Origin: Phoronis australis | Taxonomy: Eukaryota > Phoronida > Phoronidae | DNA: 64,000 bases | NCBI GenBank assembly: GCA_002633005.1 | Contig: NMRA01000169.1 | Span: 149,679 to 213,678, forward strand | Direction: 5' to 3' | Shown here: one piece after another, positions 37,621-50,300 of the stretch | Layout of the letters: the number at the start of each line of letters is the position of its first letter | Position numbering within the stretch: the stretch's first letter is position 1 | Notes under the pieces: generated by a model | Seen by the model: the letters and a program-made list of their open reading frames with translations, nothing else | Database searches by the model: none | Told to the model about the DNA's origin: nothing | Position numbers and translations under genes: made by a program

Positions 37621-38865
37621 CTGTAGCTGTATCCAAGCTATCGCACCACTGTGTGTTGAGCTTCGTTAACCCCGAAATTTCAGACAGCCGTTGACTACCC
37701 GGGTATAGTTGACTTATGCTCGTCACCTCGACGTAAAACTAAGGCTACCTCAACATATAAAGCTAACAGACCGGCAGGGGCGCATGCAAAATCTGGTATA
37801 CACTGACAATCACATTAAATCTGGTATACATCCGTACAACAATCACATTGTTCGTTGCAGCCGGTTAAGTGGAAAACAATCAAATAAACGTCATTTGGTA
37901 GCATAATTTGCTGCCTTTTGTAACAAAGAAGTGGGTCATCCTTTTCAAAAACAGCACGATTGTGACACGGAGCACGTGCCATTTCTTAAAAATTTGAGAC
38001 GTCTTTCAAGGTTGTTCTAAAATTTGGTTTGCTGGTATAAAAATACTAAAAACTTGTAACGAAATGAAACAAGGCCCGATAATTTGTTGTAACATGTACG
38101 CAACCTAGGTACCGGCAACGACAAACACTTGATAAAAGAATCGGGGGAAAAGAAGTAAAGGTTAGGTGACGTATAATCGCAAAAAGTCGACTCAAGAGAA
38201 CACATCAGAATTTTAGCAGCAGCTGATGAACTATCACTAACTTTTCCAACACCGGTAAATACTGAAGTTAGTTTACTCTAGGTTCACTCAAGGACGAAAT
38301 TAGTTTGAATGACATTAATTTTGAGTCAGATTTTATTTGTCCATTTTTTACCCATATTGGCTCAAACCTGTAGGTCTATATTTAGTATACAGCTTTGAGC
38401 CAAGGCTTGGGTAACCCGGGGATGGTATGCGATGACCATCCCTTTAGAAGACACCTATTTCGAAGAGTTTGAGCAACCAGGTGCCATACACAAAGGCATA
38501 GCAAACCTTTTACAGCACTGAGGCAAACAATAAAAAACAAGGACGATTGATACAATGATAAATTACGATGTAGACTCTCCAAATATGACATAAGCAATGA
38601 ATGTGTAAAGCAGCCGATACCCCGCCGTTCACGTCACTGACACATCAGCCAATCAACGATTGCTTTCAGGATTCAGTGTTTTAACCCTGAATACGAATCG
38701 GCTTTTGTTTGGCACGCAAGTCAGGCAAATGTGAGTGTATGTTAGAACCAGTTAACTGCAACATTATTTTGACTACAGTCCCCTTTTAAGGTAGACCGAG
38801 TACTACTGTACAGTAGGACCGAGACACCAATTGTTCAGTGAACATGCACGCCACGTGGTACTCAC

Positions 38866-38967
38866 CTGCCAGAACTAATCTTGGTACTGCTAATGGTCAT
38901 TCCATCCATCGGTGATTCCCCCTTCATACCGTCAATCTGTGTCTGACTTCGTGATATGCCATCCAGC
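38866..38967 (-). CDS. Possible internal exon of an unrecognised gene
   Basis: 102 bases between an acceptor (TTTAGCTTTAAG) and a canonical donor (CAG|GTGAGT). The frame, entering and leaving in phase 2, reads LDGISRSQTQIDGMKGES and continues PMDGMTISSTKISSG. It is polar and probably disordered. No family recognised; it may belong with 33640-33757. Confidence 0.4.
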
Positions 38968-39119
38968 CTTAAAGCTAAACCAAATGAACTTCAGATGAGT
39001 GTCAACAGGCAAAATGAACAGAAAGGTGAATCATTCTTGAAAACACGTCTGACATTGGAAGTGATAGTGAGCCCTGACATTTTTCATAGGGAAATTTGCT
39101 TGCAAACACAAAGAAGTTA

Positions 39120-39215
39120 ATACATTCTATAAAAATTCGTCAATTTGGGCCAAAAATAATTGCTAAAACTGCCATATTTCTATTTTCCAGAGGCTCACCA
39201 CACTGTTGCAAATGC
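39120..39215 (+). repeat. Dispersed ~90-bp repeat, copy A
   Basis: Shares 'gccaaaaataattgctaaaactgcca', a T-rich 'tttctattttccag' block and a trailing 'cactgttgcaaatgctc' with copies at 40.14, 42.64, 50.31 (inverted), 51.11 and 61.69 kb (inverted). Confidence 0.5.
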
Positions 39216-40140
39216 TCGAAATTTTATCTGTTAATTGGTAATAGCTCCGCCATACAAACCACGCTAAAACCAAAGTATATTTTCCTAAAAAATTATTTTT
39301 GTTAAGAAATTTAGCAATTAGTGAAATTTCACCTGGCCCCCAAGTTATCCTAAACTGAAGAATTTTAACACAAATGCTGCCAAATGTGGATGTGTTAAGA
39401 TTTTGGAAAAGCACAATGTGATGCAAAGTAGTTCTAAAGCAAAGCTCGCGACTTATTTTGATCGTACATTTCCCTTGTACTCTATGTGACGGTTGCTACA
39501 GGCATTGTGGTTTGTGTTTTGTAAGCTAACTGATGTCACCATACAAGTGAAACTTGGATGTAGTTAGTATCTCTATTAACTTGTCACAATTGCATAAAAG
39601 TTAAATGGTGTGCAGCAGCCGGTGTGGAAAAGTGATGTCATCAAGAGTGCTCCAAAGAATTGGCGGACATCACATTGTGCATCATAATACTATTTAATTA
39701 AGAGAAGTCAAAATTACTATTAATTAATTCATCAATAGATTTTATGCAATTCATTAAGAGCTACAGCTTCCCGTGACAAATGGCAATTAAAAAGTTCTTT
39801 TTTGACTTAAGGTGCTGTTGATTAAAGAAATGAATATGTCCCACAGATTGACAAGAAGCTCGAACAAATTACTGCAAAACACAATAGGAAGCCAGCCAGA
39901 AATTTTCAAACGGAATGTCAGTGATATTTGAGAGGAAAATATCTTATCAACTTTGTTTTGAAAACTATTCTGACCATGACTGCAGCTAAAACAATCAGAG
40001 TAATCAAAAGTACCAAGAAGATAACATACTACAGTACAAGCCTACAGTACTGAGACATAATGACCTGTCATGGAGGCAGGTAAATTCATCACCAAAGCTT
40101 CCTTCATGACCAAGAATTAAGTTGAATTAACAGTATGATG

Positions 40141-40232
40141 AAATCTCAGTAATGTCAAACAAAAACAATTGCCAAAAGTGTATTTTCCTAGTTCAAGGCC
40201 CTCTAATATTGTTGTGAGTGACCAAAATTTTC
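40141..40232 (+). repeat. Dispersed ~90-bp repeat, copy D
   Basis: Reads aaatctcagtaatgtcaaac, then aaaaacaattgcc, a T-rich block and 'aaggccctctaatattgttg'. It is close to the inferred family consensus. Confidence 0.55.
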
Positions 40233-40382
40233 AAAACTTTGTTTGACGTTAGTTGTGGAACAGATTTTTAAGCCGGTATATCATTTAATTTTCTACTGCA
40301 TGTTTCACAAAGAAATAAAATGTCACTTGTATACCATATTGTGTCCTAAACTGATGAGATTTTAGCATACTAAGAATTTTGC

Positions 40383-40469
40383 GCCACAAAGTCATTAGCA
40401 GTCATTTTGCCACCACAAAGTCATTAGCAGTCACTTTGTCGCCATAGAGTCACTAGCAGTCATTTTCCA
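40383..40469. repeat. Three-copy 28-30 bp tandem repeat
   Basis: Three units of 'gccacaaagtcattagcagt' plus about eight bases, the third more diverged ('gccatagagtcactagcagt'). Confidence 0.9.
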
Positions 40470-41107
40470 GTAGACAGAATTAGGCGCCATGTCAGAGAAA
40501 GTGTTTTGTTAGATAACTCTTGTCATGTAATGTACCTCTTTGGTTTTGTACAAATCACAAAGTACGCCAATGGTATATGTCACATGGTAACATAAAGTCC
40601 CCAAACATTGACAAGCAGCCTGTATGCAGTTTAAGCACAGAATAGCATTCAATTGGGCTCTATTACATACACAACATGTTCACTAAAACTATGTCTTGTT
40701 TGTGTTTTACAGACTGAAATGAGTCACAAATAATTTCGAGACAGTCTAACATTTTTCATAACGGCATCTTGCGTGTGATTTGTTACAGTCATCGACAGAG
40801 ATGTGAAGACCTTACCAATGGCTACAGAACATTTACACACAGAGTGGTACCCTTTCGGCAAAAGAAGAACCCATTCCCACTTCTCCTGCGCCTACTTTGC
40901 ACACTCTCTGCATGTGGTTGTAAATCAGTGTGTACTCTTATTGTGTGGGAAGCGTTTTATGATTAAGAAAGGTTCTGGTCAAGGTAAGGGTACCACTTTT
41001 GTCGTAAGTGTCCTAAGAACATTGTTAAGTATTTGATTACTAATGCCGCTAATAAAGCAAGCTGTTCAAGCCACTAGCCTTGTGAAGCTATGCTCCACAG
41101 AATACAT

Positions 41108-41372
41108 CTATCTACCTAAGTGAGGTGCTGTGTGGTGTGCAGCAAGCGATCTAATGCCTCCCCCAGTCAGACTAAGACTGGTGTTACCCCTCTGGAGATT
41201 GGCACCTGGGGTCTTGAGCTGGGGTGTACGTAGGGCCATGGGGATGAACTTTGAACTGTTGGTTGTGTGAGGGTTAAAGGGCAGCTCAGGGTCAAGCTTC
41301 ACACGAGTGCTATGATTCGCTGATGACAGTTGAGTGGCAGCAGCAAGTTGCTTAGGAATCTTCTTGGAAGGC
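41108..41372 (-). CDS. ARM/FN3 gene, last coding exon
   Basis: Acceptor GTATTGCAG, phase 2 entry completing an Arg codon. Reads PSKKIPKQLAAATQLSS ... SLSLTGGGIRSLAAHHTAPH and ends at TAG (41108-41110). Basic, low complexity, likely disordered C-terminus. Confidence 0.8.
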
Positions 41373-44300
41373 CTGCAATACATAATCAGCAAATGAATAA
41401 TAACTATACAGCAATACAATCCTGACTTGACCAAGCACTTTAGTGCTCATTTCGCAATGAAATTAGGACCAATGGCACATAAAAATATGGCACATCTACG
41501 ACACCAAATACTTATTCTGCAATTGGTTAAAACACTGTAAATTAATCTAAATTCACTTTGGTTTTTATGCCCAACATATTAGGCAGATGCCATCTAACTG
41601 TGAACCATATCTAAAACATCTGGGATGCTAAGAAAATACGAAACATTTCATTTTATTGATGGTGCCTCTATATCTACCGGTATTTGTCTGTTAGTGTCTA
41701 AGGTGCTTAATCAAATCCCAGCACTTATTCAAGGCCTAGTCTAATTTTGCACTGAACATTTAACTCGAGCAGCTAATTCAAAAACAACACATGAGCAAGT
41801 GCTTCATTGGGCCAATGCAGCAATGGCATTTGAAATGCAACTGCAATGTCTATACTATTTATCAAATGACACTTTGAACAAACAGATAATTATAACTGTC
41901 CACTGAATGAGACATTTCTCGCTTGTTACATATTCATTAAAACATGCCAATTCAAAATTAGATATGGCTAATATATTCAAATTTATAAGTGAAATTTGAT
42001 AAAAACATCATCCAATTATCAGCTGGTAGCACTACTTGATAATATATTCTTTAGTAACTGACAGCAAAAGCATCAAAATCACAAGGAGTGGCTCCAGGGC
42101 ATCAAAATCACTAGGAGTGGCTCCAGGGCATCCAGAATAAACAAAAGTAATGCTGATGATAATTAATATTAGGTCTGGTGAGAATACTTCAATAAACACA
42201 CCTCAATTTTCTCCTAGACTGATTTGTAATATGCATCTTTGAATTCCTTGGGCAAATGCATTTCTCATCATAAATGCTGAGTAAATAACAATTATTAGAT
42301 GTTTATTATTCTATGGTCATACTTGCACGAGGGCACCTGTCAAGGGAATTTCAAAGCATGAGAGAAGTATTAGATTGCATAGTTAATGGAGGAGGCATAA
42401 ACAGTGTGTTGCTAGGGTATCTTGTCTTCCATCAATATACTCATTAGTTAAATAGACAATACTGATAGCCATAACCTTAAGGGGATAGAGTGAAACGGAC
42501 TGAAGAGTAAACATGCAGCACCATCTAGTGAGAATATCTGATGAGGGGTTTGACAACATCAGTAGAGGACTCTGTGGTGCACTCATCAAGTCATTTGCAG
42601 ATTTGACAAGAATCCTTAATATAATTTGAAGCATGCTAAAATCTCATCAAATTCGGCCAAAAATACTGATTTTACGAAAACTGCCATGTTTTCATTTTCC
42701 AAAGACTTCTAACATTGTTGTGAATGTCCACAGTTTTTCAAAATGTTGCCTGGTGCAAGCCCTAAGCATTACATTTTCTGGTGCAAGCCTTCAGCATTAC
42801 ATTATTGTAAAATATTTTGATGAGTAAAACCAAACCATAAAATGTCATTGTCCACCATAAATAAGTGAGATTTTTCTGTCACAACAAATAAGCGGATCAC
42901 CTTACTTACAAGCCAGCAAAATAAAATGAGGAATTAGGGAGCAACAACACGTACACACCAGAATACTGGCAATAACTATTGTGTAAGCCAAGATTCCTCA
43001 AGCTGAAAGGGTGTTAGAACTAAGACAACTGATTTTAGTAAATACACCACCTGGATGTGATTGGTAAATATGAGGCACTCTTTATTACACCAAAGCACAC
43101 CAGTTTGAAGTGATTGTTTTTCAAGTATGCTAGACACCTTACAAGCACACACTAGCAAAACTGAAGTGATTGGCCGGATTTACCATTTCTGTTACACATT
43201 CTGGACTCGAGAGCTTGACGAATGTCTTGCGCCTACTCTCATGTGTTCACAGCAGGAGAATGTGGACAGAGAGGAGACCAGCACCAAAGAGTACAGGGTG
43301 CTCCAAAAAGGTGAGCCTTGTGCAGATTTTTATGGAACAGTACACATCAAATGCAATCACACAAAATAACCCTGAATTTCCTGCTTTGATGGTGGGGAAA
43401 AGTGAAATTTACAACCTATCCATTTTAAAGTAGAAATGCTAAGACTTTCCTACAATAACGAGTTATCGCCAGTCATTAAAATCAGTTCTTGGCCAGTCAT
43501 CATAACCAGTTACTGCCAGTGATTATGATCAGTTATTACCAACTGTTAAGATCAGATACTACCAGTCATTAAACAATTTCCGTACTATACAAATAAGCCA
43601 GCGTAGCACCTAACAGGGAGACAGTAATTTGCTTTCACTTGGTACATTGATAGACGTACTAGACTTTCTTTACCTGTGGCTGCTAATGAAGGTGTTTGCC
43701 CTCTGTACAAAGTTGTGTGGTATAGGCAGAACCTTGCCTACTGCAGGCGGATCATAGTCTGTGCAGGGCTCCTCCCTCGCAGGACTCTGGGGTGCTTCAT
43801 ATTTCAGATTCACTCTGTGATTACTATTATCGAGGTCAGAAAACCTGCAATTTGAAGAAGGATAATGACAAACAGTTTAGACAGAGGTAGAGAACTCTTC
43901 AATAATAACCTAGGGTAACTTGTAATACAATGTCACAGCTACTGGAATCTAACAATATTGTAACGTTACCAAAATGAGGAGGCCGTGTGGCCTGGTTGAT
44001 AAGTGCCCGCTTTCTTTACTCGAGGTCGTGGGTTCGAGTCCCACCAGGTCACACTGCTAAACCCTTGAGCCAGGTTTCTAGCTCCTCAGCTCGGTTTTAA
44101 CCATATATTAATAAAGCATAAAAATATTTCCAGGTGATCAATGCAATGGGCCCACATGCGAGGCCTGCGCACGTCTGGTACAACCTGTATCAGACCGCCT
44201 GCAATTATTATTTTTTTATTGACGTTACCAAATGACTGACTAAATTAATTTCAAACAGGCAAATCCATCACAGACTTGAACAATTTTTGAAACTCTCAGA

Positions 44301-47300
44301 GATAACATTGATGAACATTATGATACCAGAGTTACAGTTTCCCCATATGCCAGTAGACAACAGGCATTCATATAGTAATCTGTTTCAAACTCAAACATGA
44401 GAGGAACTCTCTCTCTCAAGACAGTTATTTCTACCTACCGCTGGGTCATTTCAATCCAACTTGGATCAGGTTGTGGCAGGCTGGCTTCTCTATTCCACCC
44501 CCCTGATGGGCCATCATTATCTATAACACTTTTAACACCTGTCAGGTTGATTGGTTTATTCAGCATTGTGTTATGCCTGTCGTGATCTGACCTCTGACCC
44601 CTCATCTCCACACGACTGGCAGAGTTGGGAAGTAAATCTTTGGGCAGACTCCTTGGTGCTGTGTCAGACTTGGCCCTCTCTACCACACCTAACTGAGACT
44701 GAGTAACCTCACTAGTGCTATTATGCATTTTCATTTTTCTCGTCTCCTTATTTGGAGACGAATGAGTTTTACGACTCTTTTCCTTCTGGCCTATTTTTTT
44801 CTCATGATTGCTGTCCGAACCAGAGTCAATATTCTGCTCTGGTTTAACTTGAGCAGGTTGGCATTTCTTGCTGGCAGGTTTTTGATTCCTCTCCCAAGAT
44901 GGCATGTCTGAGTCATTTTTGTCAGTAAGCACAGCTGCTTCTAGCACCCTGACGACGCTGCTAGTCGACTTGGACGATTTTCCACTTGACAAGCGCTAAA
45001 AATAAACCCAAAATGGCGTCGAATCATCTAAACACAACTGGGAGCAGAATTTGAAATGAACCCACAACTAGTAACTGATGAGGGCCACGTTTTCAGTCTT
45101 ATTATTAGTGGAGAAGACCAGGCACAGAATTTTCCAATGACAGCACAAGCCAAAAGTATTCAGATAAAATGACCTGAAATTCCCTGTGATGACGTGTGGG
45201 AGGACGTCAAATTTATCTCATTACCCAGATTGAGGTGAATGAACAGGACAGTTAGTAAGGTGGATAAGCCACTGTGTAAGTAGACTTTTGATACCCTTAT
45301 ACTTATTTTGATACCCTTGTATTTATTACCAAAATTACGTTGTGCAGAATTAGCCGTCATAACAGGGAAACAACATTTTGTATAGTATGATTACTTCATC
45401 TGTCACTGTTCTTATAAACAGCTTTACAGAATGAAATGGGCGGAAAGTGAATCAAATTTTGATTTAAATTCAGTAACTATACATTATTGAATGTTAATAT
45501 GAGAACTACCAGACAAGTACAGAAGCACCTCAAATAAGATCTACCTGAGTACAGAGGCACCTCAAACAGGAACTCAACCGTTTTTGATTTTGATGATACC
45601 TGTAGTAACACTGCAGCTCCCTGGTTACCATGGAGTCATTTATTTGTGTTAGAATAATGTACTGTTCATGGAACAAAAGAATGAGACACGTATGGTCCAA
45701 TGAAATGCCTCACATCCTGGTTCTACATTGATTCACTTCCACTGAGCACACTATCTTACACACTATTAAACACAGCCTCTCTCAGTCACTCATGTTTACT
45801 CAGTGGTAGTGAATGCAGAACCAAGATGGATATTATTGTAAGCACCCTCTCAAATTCAAATTTATTACTCTCATATCAGGAAATGATACTGTACAACAAG
45901 TAAATTTATTTAGCTTTTCAATTTCCTCACAACTCAAAACGCACTTAATGAATATTGTTTTCCTTCATATAACGGACCAATTAAAGAACAATTGAGCATA
46001 GTCATTAAAAATGTCTGTTTAGTAAAGCCCTCTACCTCTTTAACTGTATCTGTGACTGCAGTTCGTTCTGTGCGCCTGCCAACATTACTCTTACCAGGTC
46101 CAACTCCACTACTGGTAGCTAGAATCACAAGTCAAGCAGAATTGATGAGTTGAAAGAAATAAATTGTTACACCACTTCCTACCAAATGATTAAAACTATT
46201 GCAATTCATATCAAACAAAACAAATTAAATCAGATTTCATTACTTAGGCATAAACTGGTTTAATTTCCTTTTCATACCCTCATCATTTGTAGTTTTGCGC
46301 AGTGTGTAGCATAAAATAGTGCTGTCTTTCAATCTTTATTGCCAGAAACAAAATGAAATTAATTATCATATATTGAAGGGTTAATAATACTGTTCTTAAT
46401 CTAACATCTGGCCATGGTTAGTGATGTCTTAAGTGTAAACCTCAACTTGTTAACAATTCCAAATTTTCTATAAATGTCCACGGTACATGAACTATTATAT
46501 TCAAAACACACGTCCGTTGAATGTTCCTTGAATTTAACACACTGAGACCATGCTTTGAAAAAGCCCACAACACAATTTCCAAACTCAGTCTCAAATTTCA
46601 TCTCAGTTTCTTTTATATTTGCTCTGTATAACATGTAATATAAGCTTGAGATAAGTATCTTTATTCTTGTGCTTGAGTAATAACTTACTGAGAAAACAAC
46701 AAAACACAACCTAAGTTTGCACTTAGTAAATCCTGTCAAGTTCTAGTTAAAACCAATGACTTTGAGTTGAGACTAAAAGGTTAAGACCTTTTTTGGCAAA
46801 AGCATTATTTGTGATTATGTACAAGTAAGATTCTAAAGATTAGAAACACACAATCTTTACAATTGGTGTTTGAGTCAAAGAAATAAGGGTTTTGTATATA
46901 TATGTAGTGTAGGGAACAAATCAGAGGTAGGAGTCTGTAAATGCATGCATACTTGTTTTGTAAATTAGCTAAACAGGTCTATTGAACAGAGGTTGAGACC
47001 TGTGAAGGTATACATACTTGTTTACAACTGATTACATAATAGGCATAGTGAACTAAAAAGAGATTAGGGTCTGATGAATGTATACACACTTCTTTGTTAC
47101 TTTCAGCTGAGTTAACTCAGTCTTTCTAACTCAGGATGAACTTAATAGTTGACACAGACTTAAAATTACCTTCCCACATTGAATCACAACAGAACAACAA
47201 AAACTTTACAGAAAACAAGATGAATATTTAAATAAATGATCATCTAAAACATATATGAAACCAATTTACTGTCAAATTCATAGAAAAAACATTGAACAAA

Positions 47301-50300
47301 ACTAAACAGAAAACTAGCAAATGTTCTAGATTGTAATAAAATATCAACACATCATCAAAAATTAAAAAATCACAAGTTTTAAAGAATCTGAATCACAAAA
47401 CTGTTTTTGCTTCATTTTAGTAATAAAATTCATATGTGTGTGAATTTTTAGTTTTTATTTTTGGTGCTGCACCAACACCTAAAATGGCCGCAATAGTGAA
47501 TGACAGCTGACTGATGCACTATGGGTATTATCTTATTTTAACTACCCATTTCTTTAAAAATCAAAATTAGGAGTGAAATAAAACAAACATAAAGAGGGAA
47601 GAAAGTTAAGAACCATTTATATTTTAGCAATTTCGTCTGATGAAACTCACCCTGTGTTGTAAACTGGTGAATGTGAACTAAAGATTATCTTTAAGAAATT
47701 TATGTGTCACCACCACATTATAGCTTGACTGGACAAAGCCTTGATGAGGTAATGAACATAAGACACCATCTTCAATAACATCTGATCTCTTTAGTGTGGG
47801 ACATTAAACACATGAATATCTCAATGACTTTGCCTGCTGGGTGAGCTCAATAAGACAGGTTTCCTGCATGTTATTAATGGTCACACAGGTGCGTAACAAC
47901 CAAAACACGCGAAATCACTAGCACTTACTAGCATAACTGAGAGCGCCAACGTACTACACTCCAAGCAGAGTTGGTTCTTTGGCTAGATTTATTGTCCAAG
48001 CTCAATACTGTAACATGCAGCAGTGACTTGACTAGCTGTTGCTGTATGTGACTGTTGAAGTGAACACTTAAAGACATGACTTGATTAGAAGCAGAACTTA
48101 CCAGATATAGGTCTGCGGTTGGACACTTCACTATCCTGCTGTTTAGTACTTAGCACCTGGAAAATTAGCACAAATGACTGCATACTACCTAAAATGAAGA
48201 GTTGTGAAGTGTCATGACATGTCATGACAGGAAACAATAATTTCATCCAATTATTTTTGACCTGTCCTGAATTTTTTCAGAATAATCAAGTAACATTTAG
48301 AGATAAGAGATTCTTCACAGTGTAATGTTTCTCATTACAGTACATGCTCACCAATTAAGGAGTGAGACACAATACAGTTGACAAGTTCAATGTTATTTTT
48401 TCACAAACATGAAATCTTTTATTTAATCATTTTATATGTTAGCATTAAATTGAACAAAAAGAAAACAAATAACAAGTGCTTAAGCAAACAATATCATATT
48501 TTCAACACTATGCACTAAATACTTAAAATAGATGTTTTGTTATTTTCCTCAGACCATCATCAGTGTGTACCTAAGCAGGGAACACTGCAAAATAATTAAA
48601 CACTGGAATGACAGTTATAACAGGAAACAGAAATTGAGCGAGAGTCAGGACCAAAGTAGTGGACATATTATCGTTATTCAAAGAGAAGTATGTTTTAACA
48701 TCAGTTAAATGGTTTTCCCTGATCCAGACTTGTTCCAAAGCTGCCATCAGACAATGTTTTGAGAAACTGTAGTAAAATATGTATGAGAGGGGGGAGGCAT
48801 TTTCATTCTTTTACCCACCGCTCATTTTTTCTTATAATTCTCGAACTCACAACTCATAATTTTAATTAGGTTGAAATATAAAATACAACCACACGCAATA
48901 TTTTTAAATTATACTTAGTACATGTTAGCTTTTATTCTCTTTAGATATTTTTGGTCTTCAATGTTTCGTGAGCTGACAATGGTTCAGTAGACACAGCATC
49001 AGCTTCCTCCCAGGCAAGGAATAAAAATTCACACATGCTTTCAAGTAAATAGCGATTAACGCAATGAGAACGTTGTTATGTACCCTTCGTGTGCTTTGCA
49101 GATGGCAGATACACTTACTAAGGGTGCTCATTATTTCAAAATTAATACATGAGGGAACAACAAATAAATTGCCTCTAGGTTACACATCATCATGTGTTGA
49201 GTACTTATGATCAACAGACAACAACTAGCTGTCTTGACGAATGTTGTCAAAAACTAAAGTGGCCAAAAGTGTGGTTGAATCAAAACGAAAATCGACTGTT
49301 GCCAGCGCACATCTGCCATCTATCTCTGCCATCATGTTGAGCGGTTTCAATATAATAGACAGATAAGGAATGACTAACAGGGAGTGCCACAGTAGTTGAA
49401 TCTGTCCAAAAATTGACTGGTGCCAGCACATTCTCGCCATCTACTACTGTATCGAATTTCATCATGATCCAATAAACAATCTTTGAGGTAACTCATGTAC
49501 AAGGAATGACTTGTAAAAAACTAAAACAGCCAACATGATTTACCACAGAAGCCAAATCTGTCCAAAAATCGACTGGTGCTGGCACATCCCTGCCAAGTTC
49601 TTTATAGAAAATTACTTAGTGATCTGTCTAGCGGTTCTTGAGATAACTGACAGATTGTAACGACAAATGGACGGACGGGATGCCAACTATATGCGACCAC
49701 AAAGGGAGCAGAAAAATTCCACGTGAGCTCACAACTCGTGTCATTTACCAGAAACTGGCTCTTCAAAGACACCTGTGAGCAATACTTTAGGCAGCCACCA
49801 GGTGTCTCTGTCCACCAGGTGTCAATGTAATGTCAATAAGATTTTTTCAATTTCATTGATCTATGAATCTCAGTGTTTCCACAAATAGTTCTAGGCGGCT
49901 ATGCCAAGTAGAAATTAGAACTTGTCTAATAATTATGTGTCTCATCCTTTTTGTCAAAATAATTCATCAGATTTTCTTAGTTTAGTGTTGCAGTAATTTT
50001 CATTCTAATGTGGCACATTGAACATTGCACACTGTACATTAGCAACATGGGCTTGTCTTGATGTTTTTGGAAAATTTTGAGCATATGCCAAATGAATTTT
50101 TGGTGAGTTTTGAAGTTTTTTCAGAGGGTATTGAGATCTGTGTTTGGCTGAAAGTACCCAACTGTCAACATTTTCTGGACAAAAAACACCAACAACTTTA
50201 ACAACTTACACCTTTCAAGAAGGACCACCCATTTTCCTTCAGAAGACAACCCCCTATTAATTTATATTTCAAATGCTGCCCATCTTCCATACAGACTTTG

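Larger units (their letters stand above)
33760..38860. other. Mostly non-coding stretch, possible intron
   Basis: Contains the 39-bp tandem repeat at 35994-36110, a duplicated 'aaatctggtatac' segment at about 37788-37832 and short open frames without resemblance. If the exons at 33.7 and 38.9 kb belong together, this is intron. Confidence 0.4.
38968..41107. other. Intergenic stretch 3' of the ARM/FN3 gene
   Basis: Holds two copies of the dispersed 90-bp repeat and a three-copy 28-bp repeat (40383-40469). Plus-strand frames at 40769-41036 are open but I cannot support a gene. No canonical AATAAA on the minus strand was found just after the ARM/FN3 stop. Confidence 0.4.

Noticed and set aside
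40769-41036. Plus-strand gene just beyond the ARM/FN3 stop
   Set aside because: Two overlapping open frames, no homology and no consistent splice structure; likely chance.
43127-43369. Plus-strand exon (TEVIGRIYHFCYTFWTRELD...) with GTGAGC donor at about 43312
   Set aside because: Antisense within an intron, no partner exon and no recognised family.
44032-44042. A functional tRNA gene at 43.98 kb
   Set aside because: The B box and T-arm are perfect, but acceptor and anticodon arms do not fold properly and a SINE body and tail follow.
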